From Streptomyces paludis (GTDB lineage: Bacteria; Actinomycetota; Actinomycetes; Streptomycetales; Streptomycetaceae), in contig NZ_CP031194.1 in NCBI RefSeq assembly GCF_003344965.1, forward strand, positions 7,378,001 to 7,442,000: DNA of 64,000 nt, written 5' to 3'. Every line of letters begins with the position of its first letter. The stretch's first letter is position 1. The notes below the pieces were generated by a model. That model was not told the DNA's origin and did not search any database. It saw nothing but the letters and a program-made list of their open reading frames with translations. Shown piece by piece: positions 1 through 8,314 of the stretch. The position numbers were made by a program, and so were the translations under genes.

Positions 1-575
1 CCGACATGTTCGAGATGGGCGTGGAGCTCCAGGTGCTGAAGAAGGGCACCCTGTTCCCCATGCGGGCCAAGCGCCTGTACGAGCTGTACCAGACCTACGA
101 CGGGCTGGAGTCGATCCCGCCGGCCGACCGGGCCCGGCTGGAGCAGCAGATCTTCCGCCGCTCCCTGGAGGACGTCTGGCAGGAGTGCGTCGCGTACTTC
201 GGCCGCCGCGACGCCGAGCAGCTGGAGCGCGCCGCCGGCAGCCCCAAGCGCCGGATGGCCCTGGTCTTCCGCTGGTATCTCGGCATGTCCTCGCGCTGGG
301 CCGTCACCGGTGACGCGGACCGGACCATGGACTACCAGGTCTGGTGCGGACCGGCGATGGGCAGCTTCAACGACTGGGTGACCGGCAGCTATCTGAAGAC
401 CCCGGGCAACCGCCGGGTCGCGGACGTCGCCCACCACCTGATGCGCGGCGCCGCCTTCCACACCCGGCTCGCCCAGCTGCGTACCGCGGGTGTGCACATC
501 CCGCCGACCGCCGCGGACTACCGGCCCGTCCCGCTGGAGACCCCGGCGCACGACTCCTCGGCGGGGGCACGATGA
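1..575 (+). CDS. PfaD-like trans-acting enoyl reductase, C-terminal part (5' truncated)
   Basis: Only the last 190 or so residues are in the window; the frame is open from base 3 and its start lies upstream. The visible part carries the C-terminal signature of PfaD/PksE-type flavin enoyl reductases: an MFEMGVELQVLKKGTLFP segment, a helical LYELYQTYDGLESIP stretch, then ALVFRWYLGMSSRWA and a DYQVWCGPAMGSFNDWV block. Members of this family reduce enoyl intermediates on carrier proteins in PUFA synthases and in some polyketide assembly lines. The stop overlaps the next start (ATGA at 572-575), so it is translationally coupled to two acyl-CoA dehydrogenases. The synthase it serves is presumably upstream, outside the window. 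The family call is firm; the product class is inference. Confidence 0.88.
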   Translation, partial: DMFEMGVELQVLKKGTLFPMRAKRLYELYQTYDGLESIPPADRARLEQQIFRRSLEDVWQECVAYFGRRDAEQLERAAGSPKRRMALVFRWYLGMSSRWAVTGDADRTMDYQVWCGPAMGSFNDWVTGSYLKTPGNRRVADVAHHLMRGAAFHTRLAQLRTAGVHIPPTAADYRPVPLETPAHDSSAGAR

Positions 576-2281
576 GCACGCTGACCCCCGAGGAGCTGGA
601 GGAACGGCTCGGCGACCCCGCCGACGACGCCAACCCGTACGGTTTCGCCGCGGCCGTCGCGCGCGACGAGCGCGACGAGTTCCCCGAGGCGCTCCACGCG
701 GAGCTGGTCGCGGCCGGATTCCACCTCAACTATCTGCCCAAGTCATGGGGCGGCACGCTGGAGTCCTTCGACCGCAGCCTCACGCTCGTACGGTCGGCCG
801 CCCGCCGGGACGTCAACGTCATGCCCGCCACCATGTTCAGCATCATCGCCGCCACCTGTCTGCAACTGCACGGCAGCGCGGCGCAGCAGCGGCGGGCCGC
901 GGAGATCCTGTGCGCGGGCGGAGCCGTGGCCTTCGCACTGACCGAGGCCGGCCACGGCAGCGAACTGCTCGCCAACGAGGTGCGGCTGACCGACGGCGTC
1001 CTGACCGGCGAGAAGTGGATGGTCGGCCTCGGGCTGCGCTGCGACGCCGTCTATGTCGTCGCGCGGACGGGGGAACGCGGCCCCGGCGCCTTCACCGCGG
1101 TCCTGCTGGAGACGGCCGGGGTGCCCGCCGGCCTGCTGGAGCGGGTGCCCGCGCCCCGCACCGACGGCATGCGCGGTATCGACCTGGCCACCCTGCGCTT
1201 CCACGGCACCCCGGTGCCGTCCGGGGCGCTGGTCGGCCGGGCGGGTGAGGCCCTGGAGGCCGCCGTCAAGGCCCAGCAGGCGGTACGGCTGATGAGCATG
1301 GCCGGCAGCCTCGGCGTCGCCGACAGCGCCGTCCGTATCGCCCTGGACTTCGCCGCCACCCGCCGCACCGGCCGTACGACACTCGCCGCGTCCCCCCATC
1401 CGCGGCGCGAGCTGGCCGTCGGCGCGGCGGCCCTGCTCGCCGCGGACGCCGTCGCGCTGAGCGCGGCGCGCGGGGTGCATGTGGTCCCGGAGTCGTTCAG
1501 CGTGTGGGCGCTCGCGGCGAAGCATGTCGTGGCCGAGGCCACCGACGACCTGATCCGGCGCTGCGGCACGGTCCTGGCCACCCGGTCGGTGCTCCGTGAA
1601 CGCGCCCCCGGCGCCGGGCTGTTCCAGAAGCTCCGGCGCGACTCGGCGGTGATCCGGGTGATCGACGCCAGCACCCTGGCCAATCTGCGGTCGTACGCGG
1701 GACAGCTGCCGACGCTCACCGAGGGCGCCGGCCGGCCCGACCCCGCGGCGCTGGAGGCGGTCTTCACCCTGGACGCCGGACTGCCGGAGTACGACCCCGC
1801 CCGGCTCGACATGTTCGCCCGCGGCGCCGACCCGGTGCTCGCCGGGCTCCCGGACGCCGCCGCCGAGGCGGCCGGCGCGCTCGGCGCGGCCGGTCCCCCC
1901 GTACGGCGGCTGACGGAGGCGGTGGCCGGCCTCGGGGAGCTGACCCGGGCCGCGCGGGAGCCCGGCGCCGACCCCAACGCCCTGGTGGACGCGGCCGAGC
2001 GGTACGCCTGGCTGCACGCCGCCGCCTGCTGTCTGCATCTGTGGTCCGCCAACCGGGACCGGTCCCTGTACGGCACGGAGCCCGGCTCCACCGGCTGGCT
2101 CGGCGCCGTCCTCGGCTATCTGCTCGCCCGCGCCGACGGCACGGACCCGCGCCGCCACGGGGAGCTGCTGACCCCCGCGCTCGACGCCGTCCTCGAACTG
2201 CGGGACTCCCACCGGCTGTTCACCGCCCTGCCCGTACGGCTGGCCCCGCCCACCGGGCCGGCCACCCCGAGAGGAGCCTGA
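572..2281 (+). CDS. acyl-CoA dehydrogenase family protein (first of a pair)
   Basis: A 569-residue protein starting at the ATG that overlaps the upstream stop by four bases. It has acyl-CoA dehydrogenase features: an N-terminal helical region, the middle-domain ALTEAGHGSELLANEV segment (about residues 121-136), a TGEKWMVG strand, then a helical C-terminal half. It is longer than the usual 380-residue catabolic enzymes, with a C-terminal extension rich in Ala and Leu. These flavoproteins oxidise acyl thioesters to enoyl thioesters. Placement between a PfaD-like reductase and a phosphopantetheinyl transferase suggests that it acts on carrier-bound or CoA-bound intermediates of a lipid/polyketide pathway rather than in beta-oxidation; that role is inference. 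Confidence 0.85.
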   Translation: MSTLTPEELEERLGDPADDANPYGFAAAVARDERDEFPEALHAELVAAGFHLNYLPKSWGGTLESFDRSLTLVRSAARRDVNVMPATMFSIIAATCLQLHGSAAQQRRAAEILCAGGAVAFALTEAGHGSELLANEVRLTDGVLTGEKWMVGLGLRCDAVYVVARTGERGPGAFTAVLLETAGVPAGLLERVPAPRTDGMRGIDLATLRFHGTPVPSGALVGRAGEALEAAVKAQQAVRLMSMAGSLGVADSAVRIALDFAATRRTGRTTLAASPHPRRELAVGAAALLAADAVALSAARGVHVVPESFSVWALAAKHVVAEATDDLIRRCGTVLATRSVLRERAPGAGLFQKLRRDSAVIRVIDASTLANLRSYAGQLPTLTEGAGRPDPAALEAVFTLDAGLPEYDPARLDMFARGADPVLAGLPDAAAEAAGALGAAGPPVRRLTEAVAGLGELTRAAREPGADPNALVDAAERYAWLHAAACCLHLWSANRDRSLYGTEPGSTGWLGAVLGYLLARADGTDPRRHGELLTPALDAVLELRDSHRLFTALPVRLAPPTGPATPRGA

Positions 2282-2282
2282 G

Positions 2283-4076
2283 ATGTCCATGTCCGATGTG
2301 ACGAAACTGGCCGCCCGGCTGGAGGACTTCCTCGGCGACCCGCACGACGCGGACAGCCGGATGCCCTTCGCCCAGATACTCGACCACGACGTACGCGGCG
2401 AGTACCCCCACCAGTTCGTCGCCCTGCTGCGCCGCTGGGGCGTGCTCGACCACTGCCTGCCCGAGGCCCAGGGCGGCCGGGCCGGCAACGTCGAGACGGG
2501 CATCGCGCTGATGCGGCTGGTGGCCCGGCGCGACCCGTCCACGGCGGTCGCCCTCGCCCTGAACAGCCTCGGCTTCATGCCCGCGTGGATCCTCGGCACC
2601 GAGGAGCAGAAGCGCGCGCTCATCTCCGACATGCGGCGCGGCAGTTCGGTGGCCTGGGGCCTGTCCGAGCGGGTGCACGGCAGTGACCTCGTCGCGAACG
2701 AGGTACTGGCCGAGAAGACCGACGGCGGCTGGCTGCTCACCGGCGAGAAGTGGCCCATCGGCAATGCCACGGTCGCCGACAAGATGGTCGTCTTCGCCCG
2801 CACCGGCAAGCGCCCCGGCCCGGCCGCCTACTCGCTGTTCGTGCTCGACAAGTGGCGGGCCGGGTCCGACACCGTCGAGGACCTGCCGTTCGAGGACCTG
2901 TACGGCACCCGCGCCCTGGACCTGAGCGGTGTCCGGATGGACAAGGCGTTCGTCCCGGACACGGCGATGATCGGGCGCGAGGGCCAGGGCCTGGAGATCG
3001 CGCTCAAGACCAGCCAGACCGCCCGCGTCGTCCTGATGCACCTGGCGCTCTCCGCCGTCGACACCAGTCTGCGGCTCGCCCTGGACTTCGCCGAGCGCCG
3101 GGTGCTGTTCAACGACGCCATCAGCGATGTGCCCTACACCCGGCGCCAGCTCACGGAGGCGTTCGCCGACCTCATGATCGCCGACGCCATGGTCCTCGGC
3201 TCGGCCCGCGCCCTCCAGGCGGCCCCCGAACAGATCAGCGTCTGGTCGTCGGTGACCAAATACCTCGTACCGACCCTCCTCCAGCAGACGATGGCTCAGC
3301 TGACCGTGGTCCTCGGGGCGCGCACCTTCCTGCGCGCCCACCCGCACTACGGCATGCACCAGAAGATGGTGCGCGACATCCTCATCACGGACATCGCCGA
3401 CGGCAACACGGTGGTCAACCTCCGCAACCTCGGCCACCAGCTCGGCGGCCTGCTCGACCAGGCCGTCCGGGCCGGCGACGACATCCGCGCGGCCGCCGCC
3501 GAGCGCGCCGCCACGCTCTTCGGCATGGACCGCGAACTGCCAGTGTACGAGCCGGTACGCCAGGAGCTGTTCAGCCGCGGCCTGGACGACGCCGTCCTCG
3601 CCGCGCCCGACGGGGTGCGCCGGCTGCGGGCCCTCGCCGACGGGGCGCCGGACACCGAGGCCGAACGGCTGCGGTGCGCGGCCGACCTCGCGGAGGAACT
3701 GCTCGGCCGCACCGCCCCGCTGCGCGAGCGCGCCGCCGCACTCAAGACGGCGCTCGGCAAGGACTACCCGCAGTCGCCGGAGCTGTTCGAACTGGCCAAG
3801 GAGTACTGCCTGCTGCACGCGGTCGCGGCCTGCGTGCTGACCTACGTCCACTCCCGCGAGGCCATGGACGCGCCACTGCCCGGCCCGGCGCTGCTCCTCC
3901 TCCAGCTGGAGCGGCTGCGCAGGCAGTGGCACCCGCACGAGCCGGTCACCTCCCAGGCGGTGGTGGACGAGGTGATGGAGACGCTGCGCCACCTCCACCA
4001 GGAGAACCGTCTCTTCTCGCACTGGCAGTTCCCGCTGGCGAAGCGGGTCACGGACGAGTCCGCCGCCCGCCGCTGA
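2283..4076 (+). CDS. acyl-CoA dehydrogenase family protein (second of a pair)
   Basis: A 597-residue paralogue-like partner of the preceding gene, starting one base after its stop with GAGAGGAGCCTGAG just before the ATG. The middle domain shows WGLSERVHGSDLVANEVL (about 125-142), TGEKWPIGNATVADKMVVF and the helical C-terminal FAD/acyl-binding region with an RTFLRAHPHYGMHQKM segment. Tandem long acyl-CoA dehydrogenases often work as heteromers. With PfaD upstream and a PPTase downstream, the pair probably introduces a double bond into, or matures, a synthase-bound chain. Partner pairing and substrate are inference; the fold assignment is secure. Confidence 0.86.
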   Translation: MSMSDVTKLAARLEDFLGDPHDADSRMPFAQILDHDVRGEYPHQFVALLRRWGVLDHCLPEAQGGRAGNVETGIALMRLVARRDPSTAVALALNSLGFMPAWILGTEEQKRALISDMRRGSSVAWGLSERVHGSDLVANEVLAEKTDGGWLLTGEKWPIGNATVADKMVVFARTGKRPGPAAYSLFVLDKWRAGSDTVEDLPFEDLYGTRALDLSGVRMDKAFVPDTAMIGREGQGLEIALKTSQTARVVLMHLALSAVDTSLRLALDFAERRVLFNDAISDVPYTRRQLTEAFADLMIADAMVLGSARALQAAPEQISVWSSVTKYLVPTLLQQTMAQLTVVLGARTFLRAHPHYGMHQKMVRDILITDIADGNTVVNLRNLGHQLGGLLDQAVRAGDDIRAAAAERAATLFGMDRELPVYEPVRQELFSRGLDDAVLAAPDGVRRLRALADGAPDTEAERLRCAADLAEELLGRTAPLRERAAALKTALGKDYPQSPELFELAKEYCLLHAVAACVLTYVHSREAMDAPLPGPALLLLQLERLRRQWHPHEPVTSQAVVDEVMETLRHLHQENRLFSHWQFPLAKRVTDESAARR

Positions 4077-4120
4077 ACCACCCCGCGCACCACAGGCCCG
4101 GACCCGGAGGAGGGACCCGC

Positions 4121-4960
4121 GTGCACCGGAGCGATCCGACGTTTCTCTGGCTCCTGGCCGAAGGCGCCGTGGACGGCTTCGCCACCGCGCTCGGCGGCAC
4201 CCGGCTGCTCACCGCCGAGGAGCGCGCGAGCCTGGACCGGCGGCTCACCCCGGGCGCCCGGCGCCGCTACCTCGGCGGGCGGCTGCTCTGCCGCTACGCG
4301 CTCTCGGCGCGCACCGGCCGCCCCCTGGACCACTGGCGCTTCACCCGCGGCGCCCACGGCCGGCCCGAGCCCGCACCGGCCGGCGGCGCCGGCCCCGGGC
4401 CGCGGTTCAACCTCTCGCACAGCGACGGCCTCCTCGCCTGCGTCGTCACCCGGGGGCGCGGCTGCGGGGTCGACGTGGGCCCCACCCCGGCCCCGGCGGC
4501 GCTCACCGCCCACCCGGACCGCTGGCTCGCACCCGGCGAACGCGCCGAACTGGACCGCACCGCGCCCGGCGCCCGGGCCGCCCTGGCGGGCGAGCTGTGG
4601 GTGCTCAAGGAGGCGTATCTCAAGGCGCTCGGCACCGGACTGACCGGCGGTCCGGACCGCATCGCCTTCGTACGGCGGCCCGGCGGCCGGATCGCCGTAC
4701 GGGACCCGGCGCGGCCCGGCGCGGAGGCCCGCTGGCGGTTCGACGTGATCCGCCCCGGCCCGCGGCACGTCCTCGCGGTCGCCACCGAGGCCGGCCGGCC
4801 GGGACCGCTGCGCCGCACCGACCTGTCCGACCTGTCACACCTGTCCGACCCGTATCACCTGTCCGGCCTGTCCGGTCTCCCCCTCCCCGGCCCGTCCGGC
4901 CGCCCGATCCCGTACGACACCGCCCTGGCCCGCCCAGGACACCGACTGCTAAGGACCTGA
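4121..4960 (+). CDS. Sfp-type 4'-phosphopantetheinyl transferase
   Basis: A 279-residue protein read from GTG 4121, preceded at six bases by GGAGGAGGG (4106-4114). It shows the PPTase signatures: FNLSHSDG (about 96-103), GVDVG (116-120) and WVLKEAYLKALGTGL (160-174), whose Lys-Glu pair belongs to the Mg/CoA site. These enzymes transfer phosphopantetheine from CoA to a carrier-protein serine, activating synthases. In most Sfp members the second metal-site residue after GVD-x is Glu; here it is Gly, so metal binding may differ. The last 50 residues are a low-complexity Leu/Ser/Pro tail encoded by a 9-bp tandem repeat, probably dispensable. It most likely activates the synthase of the upstream cluster. 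Confidence 0.85.
   Translation: MHRSDPTFLWLLAEGAVDGFATALGGTRLLTAEERASLDRRLTPGARRRYLGGRLLCRYALSARTGRPLDHWRFTRGAHGRPEPAPAGGAGPGPRFNLSHSDGLLACVVTRGRGCGVDVGPTPAPAALTAHPDRWLAPGERAELDRTAPGARAALAGELWVLKEAYLKALGTGLTGGPDRIAFVRRPGGRIAVRDPARPGAEARWRFDVIRPGPRHVLAVATEAGRPGPLRRTDLSDLSHLSDPYHLSGLSGLPLPGPSGRPIPYDTALARPGHRLLRT
4819..4881 (+). repeat. degenerate 9-bp tandem repeat in the PPTase 3' end
   Basis: About seven diverged copies of a 9-base unit close to CGACCTGTC run in frame through the PPTase C-terminus and encode a DLS/HLS/GLS/GLP series. Because the unit length is a multiple of three, copy-number change would not break the frame. Confidence 0.6.
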
Positions 4961-4962
4961 CC

Positions 4963-6252
4963 ATGTCGCAGCCCTCCATCCCCCGTGTCGCCGTCGTCGG
5001 TGCCGGTGTCTCCGGCCTCTCCGCCGCCTACCACCTGCGCGACCGCGCCCGTATCACCGTCTACGAGCGGGAGGACCGGCTCGGCGGGCACGCCAACACC
5101 GTCGAGGTCGAGGACGACGGCCGGATCCTCGGCATCGACACCGCGTTCGTCGTCTTCAACCGGCCCGCCTACACGAACCTGTGCGAGTTCTTCGACGAGC
5201 TGGGGGTCGAGGCGGTCGAGCACCAGGGCGCCTTCAACTTCTTCGATCTGGACTCCGGTCTGGAGTACGGCACCGAGGAGCTGGGCCTGTCCGAGGAGGA
5301 GGTGGCCGGCCGCTACTCCGAGGAGTTCCTCACCATCTGGCGCGAGGCCCGCCGCTTCCACACCGAGGGCCGCAAGGACTTCGTCCGCAAGAAGGCCGAC
5401 ATCCCGCTCGGCGAGTATCTCGACCGGGGCGGCTACAGCCAGGCGTTCCGCAGCTCCTACGTCATCCTGCTCTGTTCCGCGGTCTGGTCCATCCCGGCCG
5501 AACTGATCTGGGAGATGCCGGCCAGCACCGCCATCGCCTTCTTCATGGGCCACGACGAGGGCGGCCTCGGCGGCCAGCACGTGGACTGGCGCACCGTCGG
5601 CGGCGGCTCCATCTCCTACGTCCGCAAGGCGCTCGCCGCCATCGGCCCCGAGATCCGCTCCGGCGAGCCCGTCACCGCGATCCACCAGGACGCCGACGGA
5701 GCCACCGTCACCACCGCCCGGGGTACGGAGCGCTACGACTACGTGGTGATCGGCGCGCACGCGGACGAGGCGCTCGCGCTCCTCGACAACCCCGGCGAGC
5801 GGCAGCGGGAGGTCCTCTCCAAGGTCCGCTACAACGCCTCCTCGGTCATTCTGCACACCGACAGCTCGGTGATGCCCCCCGAGCGCGAGCGCTGGCAGGC
5901 GTGGAACTACGGCAAGGCCGAGGCCGGCGGCGAGGACCGCACCTATGTCGCGTACTACATGAACAAGCTGCACGGATTCACCTCGGAGACGGACTACTTC
6001 GTCACGCTGGACTACCCGCGCGAGGTCGACCCGGCCAAGGTCATCGCCTCCTTCCCGTACACCCACCCGGTCATCGACATCCATGTGCGGGAGATGCAGA
6101 AGGACATCTACGACGTCAACGCCGGGACACGGGTGAAGCTCTGCGGCTCGTACTTCCACGCCAAGCGGCACGGCGTCGACCAGATCGGTTCGCACGAGGC
6201 CGGCTACTCCTCCGGAATGGAGGCGGCCCGACAGCTTCTCGGTGAGCTGTGA
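4963..6252 (+). CDS. FAD/NAD(P)-binding amine-oxidase-like oxidoreductase (COG2907 type)
   Basis: A 429-residue protein starting two bases after the PPTase stop, so it is in the same transcription unit. It opens with a Rossmann dinucleotide site VAVVGAGVSGLSAAYHL (about 8-24) followed by the acidic YEREDRLGGHANTVE ribose-binding segment, typical of NAD(P)-binding/flavin amine-oxidase-like proteins of the COG2907 group. The mid-region HVDWRTVGGGSISYV and C-terminal SGMEAARQLL match the family architecture. Relatives sit beside cyclopropane-fatty-acid synthases or in lipid/polyketide clusters and act on acyl chains or carotenoid-like substrates. Here it is the last gene of the left cluster and is followed by a strong hairpin. 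Substrate unknown. Confidence 0.8.
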   Translation: MSQPSIPRVAVVGAGVSGLSAAYHLRDRARITVYEREDRLGGHANTVEVEDDGRILGIDTAFVVFNRPAYTNLCEFFDELGVEAVEHQGAFNFFDLDSGLEYGTEELGLSEEEVAGRYSEEFLTIWREARRFHTEGRKDFVRKKADIPLGEYLDRGGYSQAFRSSYVILLCSAVWSIPAELIWEMPASTAIAFFMGHDEGGLGGQHVDWRTVGGGSISYVRKALAAIGPEIRSGEPVTAIHQDADGATVTTARGTERYDYVVIGAHADEALALLDNPGERQREVLSKVRYNASSVILHTDSSVMPPERERWQAWNYGKAEAGGEDRTYVAYYMNKLHGFTSETDYFVTLDYPREVDPAKVIASFPYTHPVIDIHVREMQKDIYDVNAGTRVKLCGSYFHAKRHGVDQIGSHEAGYSSGMEAARQLLGEL

Positions 6253-6279
6253 CGGACGGGTCCGGACGGACGGACACGA

Positions 6280-6310
6280 GGCGCGCCCTCCACGAAGTGG
6301 AGGGCGCGCC
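6280..6310. terminator. bidirectional hairpin terminator
   Basis: A perfect 14-bp stem (GGCGCGCCCTCCAC with its complement) closes on a GAA loop between the convergent oxidoreductase and SARP genes. It lacks a long T run, as is common in Streptomyces. Confidence 0.75.
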
Positions 6311-6362
6311 TTCGGCTGTGGTGTTCCTCGCGCGTGCGCGCGCGTGCGGCCGGCTTCCCGCG

Positions 6363-7262
6363 TCAGGAGGAGAGCACGCGGCCACTGAGCAGTTCGGCCA
6401 GATACCCGGTGACCGAGAGCGGCGGCGGGTCCGCGACCGTCTCGCCGGGGACCGGTCCGGGGAGGGACGCGGCGGCCGGTCCGGGTTCGGCGGCGGGGTC
6501 GGCCAGCACGGGGGAGCAGACGCTGATCTGCTCCAGCCGGGCCGTCAGCAGCGGGGTGCCGCCGGCCGCGTCCACCAGCCGGGCGCGGGCCCGCCGGTAG
6601 ACACCGATCGCCTCGGGGCCCCGCCCGCAGCGGCACAGGGCCAGCATCAGCTGGTCGTGCAGGCGCTCACGCAGCGGATCGGCGGCGACGGCGTCGCGCA
6701 GTTCGGGGACGACGCGCTCATGCCGCCCGGTGCGCAGCGCGCAGTCGAAGTAGATCTCCAGGGCGAGCCGGCGCTCCCGTTCCAGACCGGCCGCCAGCCC
6801 GGCGCAGCGCGGGCCGAGCGCGCCGCCGCCCAGCACGGGGCCGCGCCACAGCGCCAGGCCCCGGCGCAGCGACGCGTAAGTGCCCTCGGGATCGAGCGCG
6901 GCCGTACGGCGCGCCCGCGCCAGCGTCTGGCCGAAGACCCCGAAGTCGGTCTCCGCCGGACGGACCCGGAGGGCGTATCCGGCCCCGCGGGCGACCAGAC
7001 GCGAGGAGCCGGGCGTCGTCCCGGGCTCCAGACGCCGCAGTGCCCTTCGGAGAGCCGCCACCTGGACACCGAGTGAGTGGAGCGCCCCGCGCGGGGGTGT
7101 GACGCCCCACAGCTCCCGGACGAGTGTCTCCCCGGCCACGGGGGAGTCCGGCCGGGTGAGCAGGGTGCCGAGCAGCCGCCGCGGTCGCGGGGCGCCGATC
7201 GGGAGCGACCGGTCGCGGGTCTCGTCGTACAGCTCGGGCGGGCCCAGAATCCGGAACTGCAT
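6363..7262 (-). CDS. SARP-family transcriptional activator
   Basis: A 299-residue protein; ATG at 7262-7260 is chosen because it begins the canonical MQFRILGPPEL and has GGAGG seven bases upstream. Residues 1 to about 95 form the OmpR-like winged helix (SPVAGETLVRELWG, LVARGAGYALRV), and about 100-250 a bacterial transcriptional activation domain (DFGVFGQTLARARR, REALHDQ-like RERLHDQLMLALCRCGRGPEAIGVYRRARARL). SARPs bind direct repeats and recruit RNA polymerase to antibiotic-pathway promoters. It converges on the lipid/polyketide cluster at 1-6252 and is the best candidate for its activator, although the metallophore-like operon to the right is also within reach. The last 45 residues are low-complexity. 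Confidence 0.85.
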   Translation of the reverse strand: MQFRILGPPELYDETRDRSLPIGAPRPRRLLGTLLTRPDSPVAGETLVRELWGVTPPRGALHSLGVQVAALRRALRRLEPGTTPGSSRLVARGAGYALRVRPAETDFGVFGQTLARARRTAALDPEGTYASLRRGLALWRGPVLGGGALGPRCAGLAAGLERERRLALEIYFDCALRTGRHERVVPELRDAVAADPLRERLHDQLMLALCRCGRGPEAIGVYRRARARLVDAAGGTPLLTARLEQISVCSPVLADPAAEPGPAAASLPGPVPGETVADPPPLSVTGYLAELLSGRVLSS

Positions 7263-7437
7263 CCTCTTGCCTCCCCGGTGCGGTGGACGCACGGCGTGCG
7301 CCGTACTGCGGTGCGCACATGAGGAGACCACGCGGGGCGGCGGCCCGGCCTGAGTCGCGGGTACTCACCTTCGCCGCCCGGGGCGGCGCGTCCCGCCCCG
7401 GGCCGGGGGCCCGTCGCCGGGTGGACGTGAGTAGCGG

Positions 7438-8223
7438 TCACTCATGATCCGCCGCGGGTACCGGACCGGGTTGGGCAGTGGCGGGAGCGGTGCCGTCGCC
7501 GTAGCGGACGATGGACTCGTCCTCCTGGGCGAGCCGGCGCAGCGCCATCAGCGCGGGCTCCAGCAGGAACGTCAGCAGCACCGCCCGCTCGGCCTTCTCC
7601 AGCGGGTCCGTGAAGAGCTGGAGCTGGTCCAGGTCGTGCCGCGCCGTCTCCTCCGCCAGCCGGGCGTACGGGAGGAGGGAGCGCCAGTCGTAGTCCATGC
7701 CGAGCGAGCGCAGGGTCCGTACGGTCTGGTCGATGATCTGCCGGGCCGGGTTGTAGTCCGAGACCGTCCAGCCCATCGCGTCGACCAGCGCGCCGGCCTC
7801 GGTGCCGGTCTTGGGACCGTCCTCCGGAGCGGCCTCGGCAGAGGCTTCCGGACCGGCTTTCGGGCCGATTTCCGGGCCGGCTACCGGACCGGCTTTCTGA
7901 CCGGCCCCGGCGGGCTTCTCCCCGTCCGCCTTCTCGGGCTTCACGGTGTCCGAGGGCCAGATGCCGAAGACCAGCCCGAGCACATGGTGGGTGTCGGTGT
8001 GGCCCTCGGCGAGGGTGTCCAGGAGCTGCTTGGTCGCGGCGACGGACAGCCCGCGGACCCCGATGAGCGCGCGGATCAGCCGCAGCCGTTTGAGGTGCGA
8101 CTCGTCGTACTCCGCCTGGGTGGCCCCCGTGGCGCGGCCGGCGGGCAGCAGTCCCTCGCGCAGGTAGTACTTGATCGTCGCGTTGGGTACACCGCTGAGG
8201 CGGCTGAGTTCCGAGATCCTCAC
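7438..8223 (-). CDS. MerR-family transcriptional regulator
   Basis: A 261-residue protein read from GTG 8223 (VRISELSRLSGVPNATIKYY), with GGAG seven bases upstream; an overlapping ATG is in another frame. The N-terminal winged helix-turn-helix (about 1-75) is typical MerR. It is followed by a flexible linker (about 110-145) made of Gly-Pro-Lys/Glu-Ala units, encoded by imperfect ~12-base repeats, and a helical C-terminal effector domain with no obvious Cys cluster, which argues against a metal sensor and for an organic ligand. It is divergent from the small ABM-like gene at 8315 and the two share a long palindrome, so it probably controls that gene and itself. Confidence 0.82.
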   Translation of the reverse strand: MRISELSRLSGVPNATIKYYLREGLLPAGRATGATQAEYDESHLKRLRLIRALIGVRGLSVAATKQLLDTLAEGHTDTHHVLGLVFGIWPSDTVKPEKADGEKPAGAGQKAGPVAGPEIGPKAGPEASAEAAPEDGPKTGTEAGALVDAMGWTVSDYNPARQIIDQTVRTLRSLGMDYDWRSLLPYARLAEETARHDLDQLQLFTDPLEKAERAVLLTFLLEPALMALRRLAQEDESIVRYGDGTAPATAQPGPVPAADHE

Positions 8224-8251
8224 ATGCTTCTCCGCTCTGCTGGCGATTGCA

Positions 8252-8296
8252 ATTGGTGAGTGGCACTGTCTAATATAGACAGTGCCACTCACCAAT
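8252..8296. promoter_or_regulatory. 45-nt perfect palindrome between divergent genes (candidate MerR operator)
   Basis: Two perfect 21-base arms (outer end ATTGGTGAGTGGCACTGTC) flank an ATA centre. It fills the gap between the MerR start (8223) and the GTG at 8315. The A/T-rich core TAATATA could supply a -10 element for either direction. MerR proteins bind palindromes lying inside the promoter, which this arrangement fits. Confidence 0.65.
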
Positions 8297-8314
8297 CGTG
8301 GAGGCGAGACTACC

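Noticed and set aside
743..2809. Long open frame on the minus strand opposite the acyl-CoA dehydrogenases
   Set aside because: It is a mirror of G/C-biased third positions; composition is Arg/Gly/Ala-rich with no motif, and the plus-strand genes are certain.
7438..8223. MerR regulator considered as a metal sensor for the adjacent metallophore-like operon
   Set aside because: Its effector domain has no Cys/His cluster and a terminator separates its target from the operon, which has its own Zur-like box.
8252..8296. 45-nt palindrome considered as a transcription terminator
   Set aside because: Both neighbours are transcribed away from it, so no transcript needs to end there; it has no T run.
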